A stretch of 64,000 nt of DNA from contig NZ_CP030041.1 of NCBI RefSeq assembly GCF_003260975.1, positions 3,271,001 to 3,335,000 on the forward strand, in the 5' to 3' direction. This DNA is from Echinicola strongylocentroti. Its GTDB lineage: Bacteria > Bacteroidota > Bacteroidia > Cytophagales > Cyclobacteriaceae. The notes under the pieces are model-generated. The model was not told the DNA's origin and ran no database searches. It saw only the letters and a list, made by a program, of their open reading frames with translations. Position 1 is the stretch's first letter. Every line of letters starts with the position of its first letter. The translations under genes and the position numbers were made by a program. Positions 36,573-46,299 of the stretch are shown in pieces.

Positions 36573-37457
36573 TTAGAAGTACTTGATTTTTTCACTCTTT
36601 CGTTTGATTCCAGGGAAGATCCTTCCAGGCATTACGGGTTGCAGGTCAGGGAGTATGTACCGTTGGTCGCCTGATTTTTTTCTGTTGGCTCCTACTTCGA
36701 TCAGGTATTCGATGATCTCATTTCTCAGCTTTTTGTAATACTCGTTTTGGTTGATGGCGGAGGGTTCCCGGGGTCGTTCGATGTCGATGGTAAATTCCGG
36801 ACCCAAAGTGGCTTTTGGCCCGGGAGTCAGCGGAATGATGCGATCGGCCATGAGGATGCCCTCATCCACATCGTTGGTGATAAGTACGGCTGTTTTTTTG
36901 TCTTGGCTCCAGATGCGGATGATTTCTTCCTGTAAACTTCCACGAGTGAGTGCGTCCAAGGCGCTGAGTGGTTCATCCATAAGCAATATTTCAGGATTCA
37001 TGGCCAATGCCCGCGCTACGGATACCCGTTGGCGCATTCCACCAGACAGCTCTTTGGGGAACTTGTCGATAGCAGGCGTGAGGTTTACCATGCCGATGTA
37101 TTTCTTGATATGGCTTTCCTTTTCCTTTGAGGACATTTTGGGAAAGACTTCATCCACGGCAAGTTTTATGTTATGATACACAGACAGCCAAGGGAGCAGG
37201 GAGTAGTTTTGGAAGATGACGCCGCGGTCGGGACCCGGTCCGGTGACGGGATGCCCATGAAGAAGCACTTCACCAGTGTCCGGAAACTGCAGGCCGTTCA
37301 GAAGATTGATCAAGGTGGTCTTTCCAGACCCCGAAAAGCCTACAATGGCCACAAATTCCCCTTCTTCGACACGCAGGTTGATATTAGACAGCACATCTAC
37401 TTGTGAAGCACCAGTGCCATAGGATTTTGATACATTTTTAAGTTCTATGATTGCCAT
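36573..37457 (-). CDS. ABC transporter ATP-binding protein (NrtC/CmpC-like), atypical H-loop
   Basis: 294 residues: Walker [10 protein letters not shown]-loop FQNYSLLPW, canonical signature LSGGMRQR, Walker [13 protein letters not shown]. The H-loop reads LITNDVDEG, with Asn where nearly all ABC ATPases have the catalytic His. There is a C-terminal extension of about 45 residues (from [13 protein letters not shown]) but no fused substrate-binding domain as in cyanobacterial NrtC. Starts four bases after the permease stop. Paired with the preceding ATPase it would give one normal and one degenerate ATP site. Confidence 0.85.
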   Translation of the reverse strand: MAIIELKNVSKSYGTGASQVDVLSNINLRVEEGEFVAIVGFSGSGKTTLINLLNGLQFPDTGEVLLHGHPVTGPGPDRGVIFQNYSLLPWLSVYHNIKLAVDEVFPKMSSKEKESHIKKYIGMVNLTPAIDKFPKELSGGMRQRVSVARALAMNPEILLMDEPLSALDALTRGSLQEEIIRIWSQDKKTAVLITNDVDEGILMADRIIPLTPGPKATLGPEFTIDIERPREPSAINQNEYYKKLRNEIIEYLIEVGANRKKSGDQRYILPDLQPVMPGRIFPGIKRKSEKIKYF

Positions 37458-37461
37458 AATG

Positions 37462-38553
37462 CTAAGCTTTTTGGAAGGTCATTAATTGCTGCACGGTAAG
37501 CATGATGCGGTCCAAGAGGAAGCCGATAATACCGATGATAAACATGGCCACGATGATCTTGGCATTGGAGTCGCTGGCACCGTTTTGGAATTCTTCCCAT
37601 ACAAAACTCCCCAGACCGGGGCTTTGTGCCAATAGCTCGATGGCGATCAGTACCATCCAAGCTACAGAAACCGTGATCCTTAGCCCCGTGAAAATCAAGG
37701 GGAATGAAGCGGGAAGGATGATTTTGAAGATTTTTTTGCCCACGCCTAGTTTTAGGACTTTGGCCACGTTGATATAATCTTTGTCCACCGAGGAGACGCC
37801 CAGGCTGGTATTGACCAAGGTGGCCCACATGGCACAGAGTCCTACACTAATGGCCGAGATGATGAAGGATTTGTCCATCTGTGGATCGGTGATCAGGGTT
37901 TTGACGACCATAAATACCAGCAACAGCCAGACGACAGGAGAAACTGGTTTAAGAATTTGGATTAGCCAATTGAAGGAATTACGCAGCACATCGCTTAGCC
38001 CGATGATGATCCCGATGGGCACGGCGATGACCAAGGACAGAAAAAATCCCGCAGCAACGGTCTTCAGACTGGTACCGATTTGGTCCACAAAGGACGGCCT
38101 TCCGGTATAGGTGATCGGATCCAGTCCCTGTTCTGCTCTGTCGGCATTCGTGTCGGCGACTTTTTCGCGAAACTCCCTTTTCTTATCGGTGATTTGCAAG
38201 TGATCCTTCCATAGGGAAATATAGGCGGCATATACCTGCTTTGGTGATGGAAGGGTGTTTGGCTGACAGCTGACATCTCCTGAAGCAATACATTCTGCCA
38301 TGGCTTCTGCGGCCTCATCACCCTGCTCAGTCCGGGCTTTCTCGATCCGGGCCGCCGCCTCTTTGTTAAAAAGGGCGGTGGCTCCAAGATGCCAAACGAG
38401 GACAAAGAACAAGATTGATAGCAAGGGAAGTAAGGCGCCCTTGATCAGTACAAGGCCATTTTTCTTGGGCTCTTCTCCCGCAAATAACCTTACCAGAGGC
38501 TCCAAAAAGCCTAAGCCTAGGGTGCGCATGGTGTGGATAGTTTTATCTTTCAT
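37462..38553 (-). CDS. ABC transporter permease (NrtB-like) with N-terminal extension
   Basis: 363 residues. The C-terminal 240 residues are a BPD_transp_1 permease with five or six helices and the EAA-type loop ([39 protein letters not shown]). Between the first helix (about 40-58) and this core lies a roughly 110-residue soluble, charged insert with two cysteines ([15 protein letters not shown]) and a [20 protein letters not shown] helix. Typical NrtB/SsuC permeases are about 260-280 residues, so the insert is unusual. Located between the binding protein and ATPase genes of the operon. Confidence 0.85.
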   Translation of the reverse strand: MKDKTIHTMRTLGLGFLEPLVRLFAGEEPKKNGLVLIKGALLPLLSILFFVLVWHLGATALFNKEAAARIEKARTEQGDEAAEAMAECIASGDVSCQPNTLPSPKQVYAAYISLWKDHLQITDKKREFREKVADTNADRAEQGLDPITYTGRPSFVDQIGTSLKTVAAGFFLSLVIAVPIGIIIGLSDVLRNSFNWLIQILKPVSPVVWLLLVFMVVKTLITDPQMDKSFIISAISVGLCAMWATLVNTSLGVSSVDKDYINVAKVLKLGVGKKIFKIILPASFPLIFTGLRITVSVAWMVLIAIELLAQSPGLGSFVWEEFQNGASDSNAKIIVAMFIIGIIGFLLDRIMLTVQQLMTFQKA

Positions 38554-38574
38554 GGCTTTTTTGATTGTGTGATA

Positions 38575-39966
38575 TTAATCCTTATTTCCGATTTTAAAGC
38601 TGTTGATGTACGTGATCGGGTCTTTGCCGTCGTAGCTTGTCCCATCGATAAACTCATCCGTGGCAGGCTTGTACCCGTCTGTTGCTGGAATATCCTCCGC
38701 ATCCAAGTTGCCTTCTGCAACGAGCATATCGGCCGCTTTTTCCCAGATGTCTGGCCGGTAAATGTCCTTGATGGTTTCGTGGTACCACTCTTCCGGTTTG
38801 CTTTCAGGAATCTGTCCCCATCGGCGCATCTGAGTGAGAAACCAAATGCCATCTGAGTAAAATGGATAAGTGGCGTGGTAGCGAAAGAAGACATTAAAAT
38901 CAGGCATGGAGCGCTTATCACCCTTTTCGAATTCGAATGTGCCTGTCATGGAATTGGCGATGACTACGGAGTCTGCCCCCACGTACTCAGTCCTGGAGAG
39001 GATTCCAACGGCCTCTGGGCGATTACCGGGAGTATCCAGCCATTTTCCTGCGCGGATCAGTGCTTTGGTGACAGCGATGGCGGTATTGGGGTTTTCGTCC
39101 ACAAACTTTTTGGACATCACGAAGACCTTTTCGGGATTGTTTTTCCACACATCATAATTAGTGGTCACGGGTACACCGATGCCTTTGAAAACGGCCTGCT
39201 GGTTCCAAGGCTCACCTACACAATAGCCATAGATGGTGCCTGCTTCCAGCGTAGCGGGCATTTGCGGTGGAGGCGTCACGGAGAGCAGCACGTCGGCATC
39301 CACTTGGCCTTGGATATTGTCTGCTGTATAATAGCCTGGGTTGATTCCCGCCGCAGCCAGCCAATAGCGGATTTCATAGTTGTGCGTGGAAACGGGAAAG
39401 ACCATTCCCATTTTAAAAGCCCTTCCGCTGTTTTTGTATTGCTGGATCACTGGTGCCAAGGCATCAGCTTTGATAGGATGTTGGGGGCGTCCTTCGGCGT
39501 CTTTGGGAATGTTTGGCTTCATGTCTGCCCATACTTCATTGGAAACGGTGATGCCGTTCCCATTGAGGTCCATGGAAAAAGGCGTCACCAGTTCAGCCTG
39601 TCGGCCAAATCCTGCTCCTGCCGCGATAGGCTGCCCGGCAAGCATATGGGAGCCGTCCAGTTGACCGTCGATGACCCGATCGAGAACATTTTTCCAGTTG
39701 GACTGTGCTTCTATGGTTACGTATAGTCCTTCGTCTTCGAAGAAGCCCATTTCTTTGGCGATAGCCAGTGGAGCCATATCCGTCAGCTTAATAAACCCGA
39801 AGGTCAACTGTGGTTTTTCGATGGCAAGTTGGTTGCTATTGGAAGAGTTTTCTTCTGCTTTATCGGTGGATTCGGCGCTATTACCGCCTCCGCAGCTGGC
39901 CAGAGTGCCTGACAAAATGGGCACAAGAATACTGGCCACAATCCATTTTGATTGTAGAAATTTCAT
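38575..39966 (-). CDS. CmpA/NrtA family substrate-binding lipoprotein
   Basis: 463 residues. Signal peptide with lipobox ([11 protein letters not shown]), then a Ser/Asn/Glu-rich linker and a large two-lobed binding domain of the NrtA/CmpA type ([56 protein letters not shown]). This family binds nitrate, nitrite or bicarbonate. Given the next gene (porin) and an Fnr-type regulator, nitrate is the likely substrate, but bicarbonate cannot be excluded because no nitrate reductase gene is in the window. Operon gene two; the permease gene follows by 21 bases. Confidence 0.87.
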   Translation of the reverse strand: MKFLQSKWIVASILVPILSGTLASCGGGNSAESTDKAEENSSNSNQLAIEKPQLTFGFIKLTDMAPLAIAKEMGFFEDEGLYVTIEAQSNWKNVLDRVIDGQLDGSHMLAGQPIAAGAGFGRQAELVTPFSMDLNGNGITVSNEVWADMKPNIPKDAEGRPQHPIKADALAPVIQQYKNSGRAFKMGMVFPVSTHNYEIRYWLAAAGINPGYYTADNIQGQVDADVLLSVTPPPQMPATLEAGTIYGYCVGEPWNQQAVFKGIGVPVTTNYDVWKNNPEKVFVMSKKFVDENPNTAIAVTKALIRAGKWLDTPGNRPEAVGILSRTEYVGADSVVIANSMTGTFEFEKGDKRSMPDFNVFFRYHATYPFYSDGIWFLTQMRRWGQIPESKPEEWYHETIKDIYRPDIWEKAADMLVAEGNLDAEDIPATDGYKPATDEFIDGTSYDGKDPITYINSFKIGNKD

Positions 39967-39991
39967 AATGTTGCTATTTTTTTAGGTTAAC

Positions 39992-41263
39992 TTATTTGGA
40001 TGAGGTGAAGAGTGTTGGTTTGAAGGTGATCATGGTCCAGGCCCAGTTTTGGATGTGGGTACGGTCACCACCACGGATGGACTCCATGGTGTCAGTGGCA
40101 AACATCTGGGAATAGCCGATATTCCAGGTGACAGCTTCGGCCAGCTTGATGCCATAGACCAAGTCAATTTCAGTGCCCATGGCCTTGGAGAGTTCTTCGC
40201 CTGTGCCATCATATTGGCTGGATCCGGTGAAGAATTGGTGTATATGTCCTTGGAGGCTACCTTTGCCGATCTTCCATTTCGTCTTGAGGTAGATATCATT
40301 AACGCCTACAGCGCCATTGGCCGAACCAACGAAGAAATAGTCCATAAAGCCGTTAAAGGCGTGGTTGGTTCCGAAGTCTGGGCTGAAAGCGGTGTTTTTC
40401 CCGTCTGTGAGGTTACCGTCACCGGAGATGTATTCTACACCGATGGTAAGGGGCGTGACGGCAGTAGGGATGGTGGCATTGACACCGGCAAGGAAGGCGC
40501 TGACATCATTGGTTCCTTGTTTTCCGGATTGGTAATAAAAGTCACCAGCGACGGCCACATTGCCAAGGTTTATATTAGGGATAAAACCAAAGGTTTGTTT
40601 ATTGGAAACGGTGCTGTCTGCATTTTGATAGCCGGCATTGTGTGCGAGTAGCGAAAACCCACCTGTGTCAAAGTCTTTGTGAAACCACGCATATTGCATG
40701 GTTTTGTAATTGCCGGATACGCTATAAAAATTGGCACCATCACCTTGGAGGAAACCAGGCTCGGGCACGTCGTCATCTTGGTTATAGGCAAGTCCTACGT
40801 GCAGTTGGGTGCTTTTTTCCTCACTTTCGTAGACGAACAAAAGCGCATCATGCCTTCTGCCTTGCTGTGCCCATTCCAGTCCACCAAGGAAGCGCTGGTT
40901 ATCATAAGAGAGGATCTGGCGGCCTACTTTTACCGAAAATTCAGGATTGAAGAAGTATTGGCCCCAAGCTTCACTGAGGAAAGTATTGCCGGGTTCTTCC
41001 TTGAAGACCTGGGTGGTCTCTCCCCAGATCCGTACATCTTGAAAAGCCAGTTTGAAAACAAAGTCGCTGTTGGTATAGTCCAAGTACAGCCTTGACCGCT
41101 GCTCTGTAAAGAAAGCGGGATCTTTGCTATCATCTGTGAGTGTCTTGAAGCCATTGCGAAATTCAGATCTGGGTCGTACCTCAGCAGAAATGCGGACTTG
41201 TGCAAATGTCTTGGAGATCAAGAGTCCACACATCAATGCGGTTAGGAGATAAATCTTTTTCAT
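39992..41263 (-). CDS. Alginate-export-family outer-membrane porin-like protein
   Basis: 423 residues: signal peptide (ALMCGLLISKTFAQ) and an Alginate_exp-type outer-membrane barrel with many amphipathic strands (VRISAEVRPRSEFRNGF, RLYLDYTNSDFVFKLAFQDVRIWG, FSVKVGRQILSYDNQRFLGGLEWAQQGR). It is the first gene of the transport operon, 25 bases before the binding-protein gene, and probably lets nitrate or a similar anion through the outer membrane. The family name reflects homology and not alginate secretion. Confidence 0.8.
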   Translation of the reverse strand: MKKIYLLTALMCGLLISKTFAQVRISAEVRPRSEFRNGFKTLTDDSKDPAFFTEQRSRLYLDYTNSDFVFKLAFQDVRIWGETTQVFKEEPGNTFLSEAWGQYFFNPEFSVKVGRQILSYDNQRFLGGLEWAQQGRRHDALLFVYESEEKSTQLHVGLAYNQDDDVPEPGFLQGDGANFYSVSGNYKTMQYAWFHKDFDTGGFSLLAHNAGYQNADSTVSNKQTFGFIPNINLGNVAVAGDFYYQSGKQGTNDVSAFLAGVNATIPTAVTPLTIGVEYISGDGNLTDGKNTAFSPDFGTNHAFNGFMDYFFVGSANGAVGVNDIYLKTKWKIGKGSLQGHIHQFFTGSSQYDGTGEELSKAMGTEIDLVYGIKLAEAVTWNIGYSQMFATDTMESIRGGDRTHIQNWAWTMITFKPTLFTSSK

Positions 41264-41311
41264 TGGATTGTTTTGTGGTGGTATATTATAAATAAGTATT
41301 ATTACGTATTA

Positions 41312-41327
41312 CTTATGCAAACATAAG
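41312..41327. promoter_or_regulatory. Crp/Fnr-type operator upstream of the transporter operon
   Basis: CTTATG-CAAA-CATAAG is a perfect inverted repeat with 4-bp spacing, the geometry of Crp/Fnr sites (Fnr: TTGAT-N4-ATCAA). It is enclosed by ACGTA on both sides (41304-41308 and 41330-41334). It starts 48 bases upstream of the porin start codon, where an activator would bind, and about 120 bases from the 3' end of the Fnr-type gene. Likely bound by that regulator; this is inference. Confidence 0.5.
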
Positions 41328-41383
41328 CTACGTATGACAGAGGTTCTATGCGTTAATGCAGTAGAGCGCCCCTTTTTTACCAT

Positions 41384-41407
41384 AAAAAAACCTGCGTTTT
41401 GGCAGGT
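41384..41407 (-). terminator. Rho-independent terminator of the Fnr-type gene
   Basis: On the minus strand ACCTGC pairs with GCAGGT across a CAAAAC loop, followed by seven Ts. It lies about 40 bases after the stop codon of the regulator gene. Confidence 0.7.
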
Positions 41408-41446
41408 ATTCATTCAAAAAAGCATCAGGAACAATAATAAAGCGAT

Positions 41447-42160
41447 TTAGCTATCAATAAAATAATTGTGCTCGGAAATCTCTTTTCTAAGTAATTCTAC
41501 GTTTTTTATGCCCAAATTTTTTCCTGATGCCTGAATTAGTCCTTCTTTTTTTAGTGAAGAAATAATGCGAATAACCTGTTCATCGGTGGTTCCTGCGAAA
41601 TCAGCAATCTCCTTTCTGGATAATTTCACATCAAAAAAGCCATCTTTTTGGCCAAACTTTCTATTAATATACAAAAAAGCATCGATAACTTTCTCACGAA
41701 CAGTCATTTGAGCAAATTTTTTCACTTTAGTTTCACTTCTGCTAAGCTCATCGGCATAAAAAGTCATCAGATCATAGGTCAAGGAAGGCAGTTGCTGGAG
41801 CATGGCTTTCATGGTGTCAGTAGAAAAATTGCAAAGCGTGGAATCCTCCAAGGCGGTGGCAGAGATGTGATAGGCTTGTCCTGCTCCGAATCCACGGTGA
41901 CCGATAATGTCACCATCCTTGGTCAGCCGGACAATTTGCTCTTTGCCATTAAGGCCTGTTTTGGCCACTTTCACCTTCCCTTGGTTGATAAAATACAGCC
42001 CATGGATCGGCGCTCCTTCTATGATAAAATTTTGTCCTTTCTTACAAACAAGGGTGTTTTTTTGACATAGGAATTCAGCCATTTCTTGGAGATGACAGTT
42101 TTTCTTGATGATACAAGAAGTATTGGTACAGGTGAAGCAATTTGCTGTGTTCGTTTCCAT
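41447..42160 (-). CDS. Crp/Fnr-type regulator with N-terminal cysteine cluster
   Basis: 237 residues: cyclic-nucleotide-binding-like beta-roll (about 35-150) and C-terminal Crp winged helix (about 165-230; VKLSRKEIADFAGTTDEQVIRIISSLKKEGLI). The N terminus has Cys8, Cys11, Cys16 and Cys22 (CFTCTNTSCIIKKNC), like the [4Fe-4S] ligands of Fnr, and more Cys at 32 and 39. Oxygen or nitric oxide sensing is likely. It is adjacent to and on the same strand as the nitrate-type transporter operon, with its own terminator, and probably controls that operon through the palindrome at 41312-41327. Confidence 0.85.
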   Translation of the reverse strand: METNTANCFTCTNTSCIIKKNCHLQEMAEFLCQKNTLVCKKGQNFIIEGAPIHGLYFINQGKVKVAKTGLNGKEQIVRLTKDGDIIGHRGFGAGQAYHISATALEDSTLCNFSTDTMKAMLQQLPSLTYDLMTFYADELSRSETKVKKFAQMTVREKVIDAFLYINRKFGQKDGFFDVKLSRKEIADFAGTTDEQVIRIISSLKKEGLIQASGKNLGIKNVELLRKEISEHNYFIDS

Positions 42161-42363
42161 ACTTATAAACTATTATACGTAAATATACTTAAAAATAGCA
42201 ACATAAATTAAGTAGTGGTTAAAAAGTTGGAAAAGCAGGGATTTTGATTTGTTCGCTTCATAAAAATGTACAAATTTTGTGTTCGGACTAAGCTACTTTG
42301 TTGGAAATAATTCGCTATATTCTACCAAAATAGGTCTGTAAATGGCAAAATAATCACCTGAAA

Positions 42364-42846
42364 ATGAAAGCGTACGAGATCAATATTCGACAAGCTAAGA
42401 TGGATGATATGATGAAGGTGCAGCACCTTTATGTAGAAACCATCCAAAGCTCCTGTAAAAATGACTATTCAGAGGAGCAAATAGCTGCTTGGATTTCTTC
42501 AGTAATCAATGAGGAACGGTGGAGACAAGCACTAGCCAGTGAATACTTCCTAGTGGCCGAAGATGAAACTAAAATTGTGGGTTTTGGTGCGCTAAAGGAT
42601 GATAACTATATTGATTTCATGTATGTTCAGCACGAATATCAGCGAATTGGCCTAGCTGAACGGCTGCTAAAAGCATTAGAAAACAAGGCAAAGGAAAACG
42701 ATGCTGAGCTAATTATAGCCGATGCCAGCAAAACAGCCGTGCCCTTTTTTGAAAAAATGGGCTTCCATATGGTGCAAGAAAACACCAAAGTGGTCAATGG
42801 ATTGGAACTCACCAATTATCGGGTAGAAAAGGGCTTTCTTAAATAA
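42364..42846 (+). CDS. GNAT family N-acetyltransferase
   Basis: 160 residues. GNAT fold: INIRQAKMDDMMKVQHLYVETI at the start, VGFGALKDDNYIDFMYVQHEYQRIGLAERLLKALENKA with the acetyl-CoA pyrophosphate loop (QRIGLA), and AVPFFEKMGFHMVQENTKVVNG at the end. It acetylates an unknown amine substrate. Starts at ATG 42364; isolated, with about 200 bases of promoter region and no operon partner. Confidence 0.8.
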   Translation: MKAYEINIRQAKMDDMMKVQHLYVETIQSSCKNDYSEEQIAAWISSVINEERWRQALASEYFLVAEDETKIVGFGALKDDNYIDFMYVQHEYQRIGLAERLLKALENKAKENDAELIIADASKTAVPFFEKMGFHMVQENTKVVNGLELTNYRVEKGFLK

Positions 42847-43002
42847 AAATTTTTGAATATACGCTTTCTTGTCAGTAGATTTTATTTCTCACGGGATGCG
42901 CAGAACACCCAGCATGAAAAACGCCTTTTCTGAGATCTCCGTGGTTTCTGTGAGGATCTGTTTCAGTGGTCACTGGCATCATTGCGGATACACAATTTCT
43001 CC

Positions 43003-43018
43003 AATGCATAAACCGGGT
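43003..43018 (+). repeat. Half copy of the ACCCGG family (3' end only)
   Basis: AATGCATAAACCGGGT matches the 3' end of the repeat at 59318-59334, immediately upstream of the Crp-type gene. No matching 5' end was found; the preceding 42893-42962 contains a different inverted-repeat remnant (CACGGGATGCGCAGA...CTCCGTGG). Confidence 0.45.
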
Positions 43019-43026
43019 TTATCCAA

Positions 43027-43608
43027 ATGGAACAAATAAGACATTTTTTTGAAGCACAAGTACCGTTAAGTGATGCAGATTGGAATATATTCCGTGAGCG
43101 GCTTACGTCCAGGGTTTTTACAGCCAAGTCCTGTGTACTTTCCCTTGGTCAAGTGGAAAACCACCTGTCCTTCATTGAAAGAGGTATGGTTAGGTATTTT
43201 GTGCCTGGTGATGAGCACGAGATGACATTTGGTTTTTCTTTTGAAGGAGAATTTATGAGTGCTTACGATTCGTTCTTGACCAAGATGCCGAGTGGTTATT
43301 CGATCGAAACTTTAGGGGAAACAAAACTTTGGAGGATTAGTTATGAAGGGTTGCAGGAGGTATATAGGCTTTCTGATGCTGGCGAAAGAATAGGCAGATG
43401 TGCAGCAGAGGGATTATTTTTGAAAAAGGCAAAGCGGGAATTGGCCTTACTGCAACAGACTGCCGAAGAGCGATACCTTGATCTGTTTGTTGACCGACCT
43501 GAACTGTTCCAACAAATTCCCCTAAAATACTTGGCCAGCTATATAGGCGTCACTCCACAGGCATTGAGCAGGATCAGAAAGCGCATTGTCCAGCGTAGAG
43601 TACTTTGA
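43027..43608 (+). CDS. Crp/Fnr family transcriptional regulator
   Basis: 193 residues, with an N-terminal cyclic-nucleotide-binding-like beta-roll (about 25-110; VLSLGQVENHLSFIERGMVRYF, FGFSFEGEFMSAYDSFLTKMPS) and a short C-terminal winged helix (about 150-190; IPLKYLASYIGVTPQALSRIRKRI). The cNMP pocket residues are not conserved, as is common in Bacteroidota regulators of this type. No effector can be named. No cysteine cluster at the N terminus. Confidence 0.8.
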   Translation: MEQIRHFFEAQVPLSDADWNIFRERLTSRVFTAKSCVLSLGQVENHLSFIERGMVRYFVPGDEHEMTFGFSFEGEFMSAYDSFLTKMPSGYSIETLGETKLWRISYEGLQEVYRLSDAGERIGRCAAEGLFLKKAKRELALLQQTAEERYLDLFVDRPELFQQIPLKYLASYIGVTPQALSRIRKRIVQRRVL

Positions 43609-43614
43609 CGCTAA

Positions 43615-43688
43615 TCCCAAGATATCGGAAAAATAGTGTAAAATAGCTGACTTATTGGACCATCACATGATGGGCACATAAACCGGGA
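43615..43688 (+). repeat. Short ACCCGG-family relative, abutting the DPP IV stop codon
   Basis: TCCCAAGATATCGG at the left and CACATAAACCGGGA at the right, interior TAGCTGACTTATTGG. Right flank is TTA at 43689-43691, the stop codon of the DPP IV gene (read on the minus strand); left flank is TAA. The right end position therefore matches the stop-codon position seen in the GH43 and TonB-receptor copies. Confidence 0.45.
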
Positions 43689-45941
43689 TTATTTATTGGT
43701 GGGCACGTGTTCCATCAGGTAATTGGTCAATAAGGTATAAAGGTGCTTTCTGGTATTCATGCCTTCATAGATGCCGTGGGATCGGTTGGGATATGCCATC
43801 ATGTCAAATTGTTTATTGTGACGAATCAGTTCATCCACCAACAGTTCTTGGCTTTGATAATGGACATTATCGTCATTGGTGCCATGGACGAGCAGGAGGT
43901 TGCCTTTTAGGTTTTTGGCATGTGAAATCGGAGACCCTTCGATAAAATCGGCTACATTTTCCTGAGGAAGCCCCATATAGCGCTCTTGGTAGATATTGTC
44001 ATATATCAGCTGTAAGGAAACTCCCGCTACAGCCATACCCGTGTGATAGATATCAGGGTACTTGAAAAGCAGGTTTTGGGTCATGGAGCCACCACCGCTC
44101 CATCCCCAGACAGCTACCCTGTCTTGATCCACAAAAGGAAATTGCTTGAATACCTCTTTGGCGGCCAAGGCTTGGTCTCGGGCATTGATCCTACCGACCT
44201 GGCGGTAGATGCTTTTTCGCCATTCGCTTCCCTTGAGACATGGCGTACCGCGGTTATCCATGTCGATGATGATATAGCCTTTTTGGGCAAGCATGATATT
44301 CCACAACCCCACAAAGTTGTCAGTGGCCACTGCGCCCCAGGGTTCACCATAGACATGAAAAAGTACCGGGTATCGCTTGCTTGGGTCAAAATCCACTGGT
44401 TTGATCATTCGGCCGTCGATAGGGACACCTTCTTCCGTATCTACTTGGAAGAACAGTATTTCGGGCAACTTCAAATCGGCCAATTGCTGTTTATACCTGT
44501 TGTTTTCTACCAAAGACCGGAGGGTTTTATGATTGGGTAGACTTACGAGGTTATAAGTGCTGGGCGCTAGCGCTTCGTCATGTTGCTGAATGGCATACTG
44601 ACCATTGGGTGAGCAGTTATAAATATTGATACCATTATTGGCTCCTTCGGGTGTAATCCGCTGTATTTCCCCATTTCCGTTTAGGCTGGCGCTGTAAAGG
44701 TAGCGCTGTGCGGTGTTTGTGGGAGAGGCGTGGAAGTAGATGCTGCTATCCGTGACACCAGCAATCGAGGCAACGTCAAATTCAGTAGGGGTCAGTAGGG
44801 TTTTATCACCCGATGCGATGGACACTTTATATGCATGTCGCCAACCATCACTTTCGGCAAGACGTAGAAAGGCGGTATTGTTGTCTACCAGTTTTAGGTC
44901 GTTTTCTTCCCAACCACCTGCAGATACATCTGGATAGTAAATGTCTACCCATGTTTCTTCCGTTTCTTTATATACGGCTTTTATCGTCTCTGTTCTGATG
45001 TTGTAGGTCCAGACGGTGAGCTGGTTTTGATGACGGTTTAGCTGTTGGATGAGCAGTGTTTCGCTATTTACCCATTGCATTCCCGGAAGGTAATGCTGTA
45101 CACTGGATCCGGGCAGGGGTACCCAATGGATTTTGTTATTATTTAGGTCACTCACACCGATCTTTACAGAAGAAGGATCTTGCCCTACTTTAGGATATTG
45201 CAGGGGAAGAGGTTTGGAATAAATGGAGTCGATATTATCAATCATATAAAAAGTACCCACTCCAGAGATGTCAAAATTCCAGAAGGCCAAATGCTCCCCG
45301 GAGGGGCTCCATCGGAAACCGTCCCTTGCACCAAATTCCTCTTCATAAGCCCAGTCGAAGGTACCATTTATGCTATTCTCATTGTTGCGGTCTGTAAGTT
45401 GCTGTATCTCTCCAGTGACAATATCCTCCACAAATAAATTAAAATCATGCACATAGGCCACTTTGCTATTGTCTTCGGAGAACTTGGCAAACATCAAGGA
45501 GGAAGAAGGAAAGCTGCTGCCAAGCTGCGATAGCTCATTGGTTTTTAAATCCAATACCCAGTAATCTCCTTTTGTGTTGGCTCGCCAGACCCTAGAGCTA
45601 TTGGTGAAGATAAGGAGCTTGGTCCTGTCTGGAGAAAATAAAAAACGCTCCACACCGATACTGGCTGTTTTGCCGGCAGGTACCAGCTGCTCTCCAGTGA
45701 CCAAAAGGCTTTTTGCTCCCGAGTCCGTTTGATATTTGGCTATTACAGGCTTTCCATCTTGTGTATTTTCTACCACTGCATAGGCATGGCCATTTTCTAC
45801 CCATTCGTAGCTACTCATTCCTTCTTGACTAAATTCCCCGGAATAGATCCGGTCGATGTCAAGGGTAGCATTTTGCGCAAAACTCACTTGACCAAACAGG
45901 AAGATTGCACAACAATAGGTGATATAGGTTAACTTTTTCAT
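43689..45941 (-). CDS. Dipeptidyl peptidase IV (S9 family)
   Basis: 750 residues from the ATG at 45941, which begins a clean signal peptide (MKKLTYITYCCAIFLFGQVSFAQ); the frame is open 22 codons further without support. An N-terminal beta-propeller (DPPIV_N, about 90-450) is followed by the S9 alpha/beta-hydrolase domain with nucleophile Ser in WGWSGGGSM, catalytic Asp in HGTNDDNV and His in NRSHGI. Removes X-Pro dipeptides from peptide N termini in the periplasm or on the surface. The nucleophile elbow is GWSGGG where mammalian enzymes have GWSYGG. Monocistronic. Confidence 0.9.
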   Translation of the reverse strand: MKKLTYITYCCAIFLFGQVSFAQNATLDIDRIYSGEFSQEGMSSYEWVENGHAYAVVENTQDGKPVIAKYQTDSGAKSLLVTGEQLVPAGKTASIGVERFLFSPDRTKLLIFTNSSRVWRANTKGDYWVLDLKTNELSQLGSSFPSSSLMFAKFSEDNSKVAYVHDFNLFVEDIVTGEIQQLTDRNNENSINGTFDWAYEEEFGARDGFRWSPSGEHLAFWNFDISGVGTFYMIDNIDSIYSKPLPLQYPKVGQDPSSVKIGVSDLNNNKIHWVPLPGSSVQHYLPGMQWVNSETLLIQQLNRHQNQLTVWTYNIRTETIKAVYKETEETWVDIYYPDVSAGGWEENDLKLVDNNTAFLRLAESDGWRHAYKVSIASGDKTLLTPTEFDVASIAGVTDSSIYFHASPTNTAQRYLYSASLNGNGEIQRITPEGANNGINIYNCSPNGQYAIQQHDEALAPSTYNLVSLPNHKTLRSLVENNRYKQQLADLKLPEILFFQVDTEEGVPIDGRMIKPVDFDPSKRYPVLFHVYGEPWGAVATDNFVGLWNIMLAQKGYIIIDMDNRGTPCLKGSEWRKSIYRQVGRINARDQALAAKEVFKQFPFVDQDRVAVWGWSGGGSMTQNLLFKYPDIYHTGMAVAGVSLQLIYDNIYQERYMGLPQENVADFIEGSPISHAKNLKGNLLLVHGTNDDNVHYQSQELLVDELIRHNKQFDMMAYPNRSHGIYEGMNTRKHLYTLLTNYLMEHVPTNK

Positions 45942-46113
45942 AATAGTATTTTCGTTCATTAACCTGAAACTCAACCCAAGTTCAGTGCTAAAAATAATCA
46001 TTATCACATAAGTTCTCCTTTGATTGCTGGCTTGAATCTCTTTTGGTCAATGCTGTGTTAGGAATGGTTAATATTGTAGAAAAATTGGATTGGAAGCCAC
46101 TGGTCTTGTTTTA

Positions 46114-46299
46114 ACCCGGATTATGTGTTAGGAATCGTAGTGAGAGCTGAAATTGCAAGAAAATCAGTTAGTTTGGAGGCATTAGCGTACCACCGCTACG
46201 GTTATGCCGAAAACTAAAGTGAAACGGCTGATTTTGAAGCAGTTTAAGGTAGCAACACCTGTGCGCCGTGGCGTAGATAGGCTAATGCATATTCCGGGT
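46114..46299 (+). repeat. MITE-like element, copy A (186 bp)
   Basis: Ends ACCCGGATTATGTGTTAGG and CTAATGCATATTCCGGGT, an imperfect terminal inverted repeat of about 18 bp (ACCCGGAWTATGCRTTAG). Flanked by the direct triplet TTA at 46111-46113 and 46300-46302; the right triplet is the stop codon of the TonB receptor gene on the minus strand. It is 186 bp and differs from copy B (48620-48805) at only four positions, in the same orientation. No coding capacity. Confidence 0.8.

Noticed and set aside
42893..42962. Terminator after the acetyltransferase gene
   Set aside because: The inverted repeat is imperfect, lacks a T-run and looks like a remnant of a short repeat.
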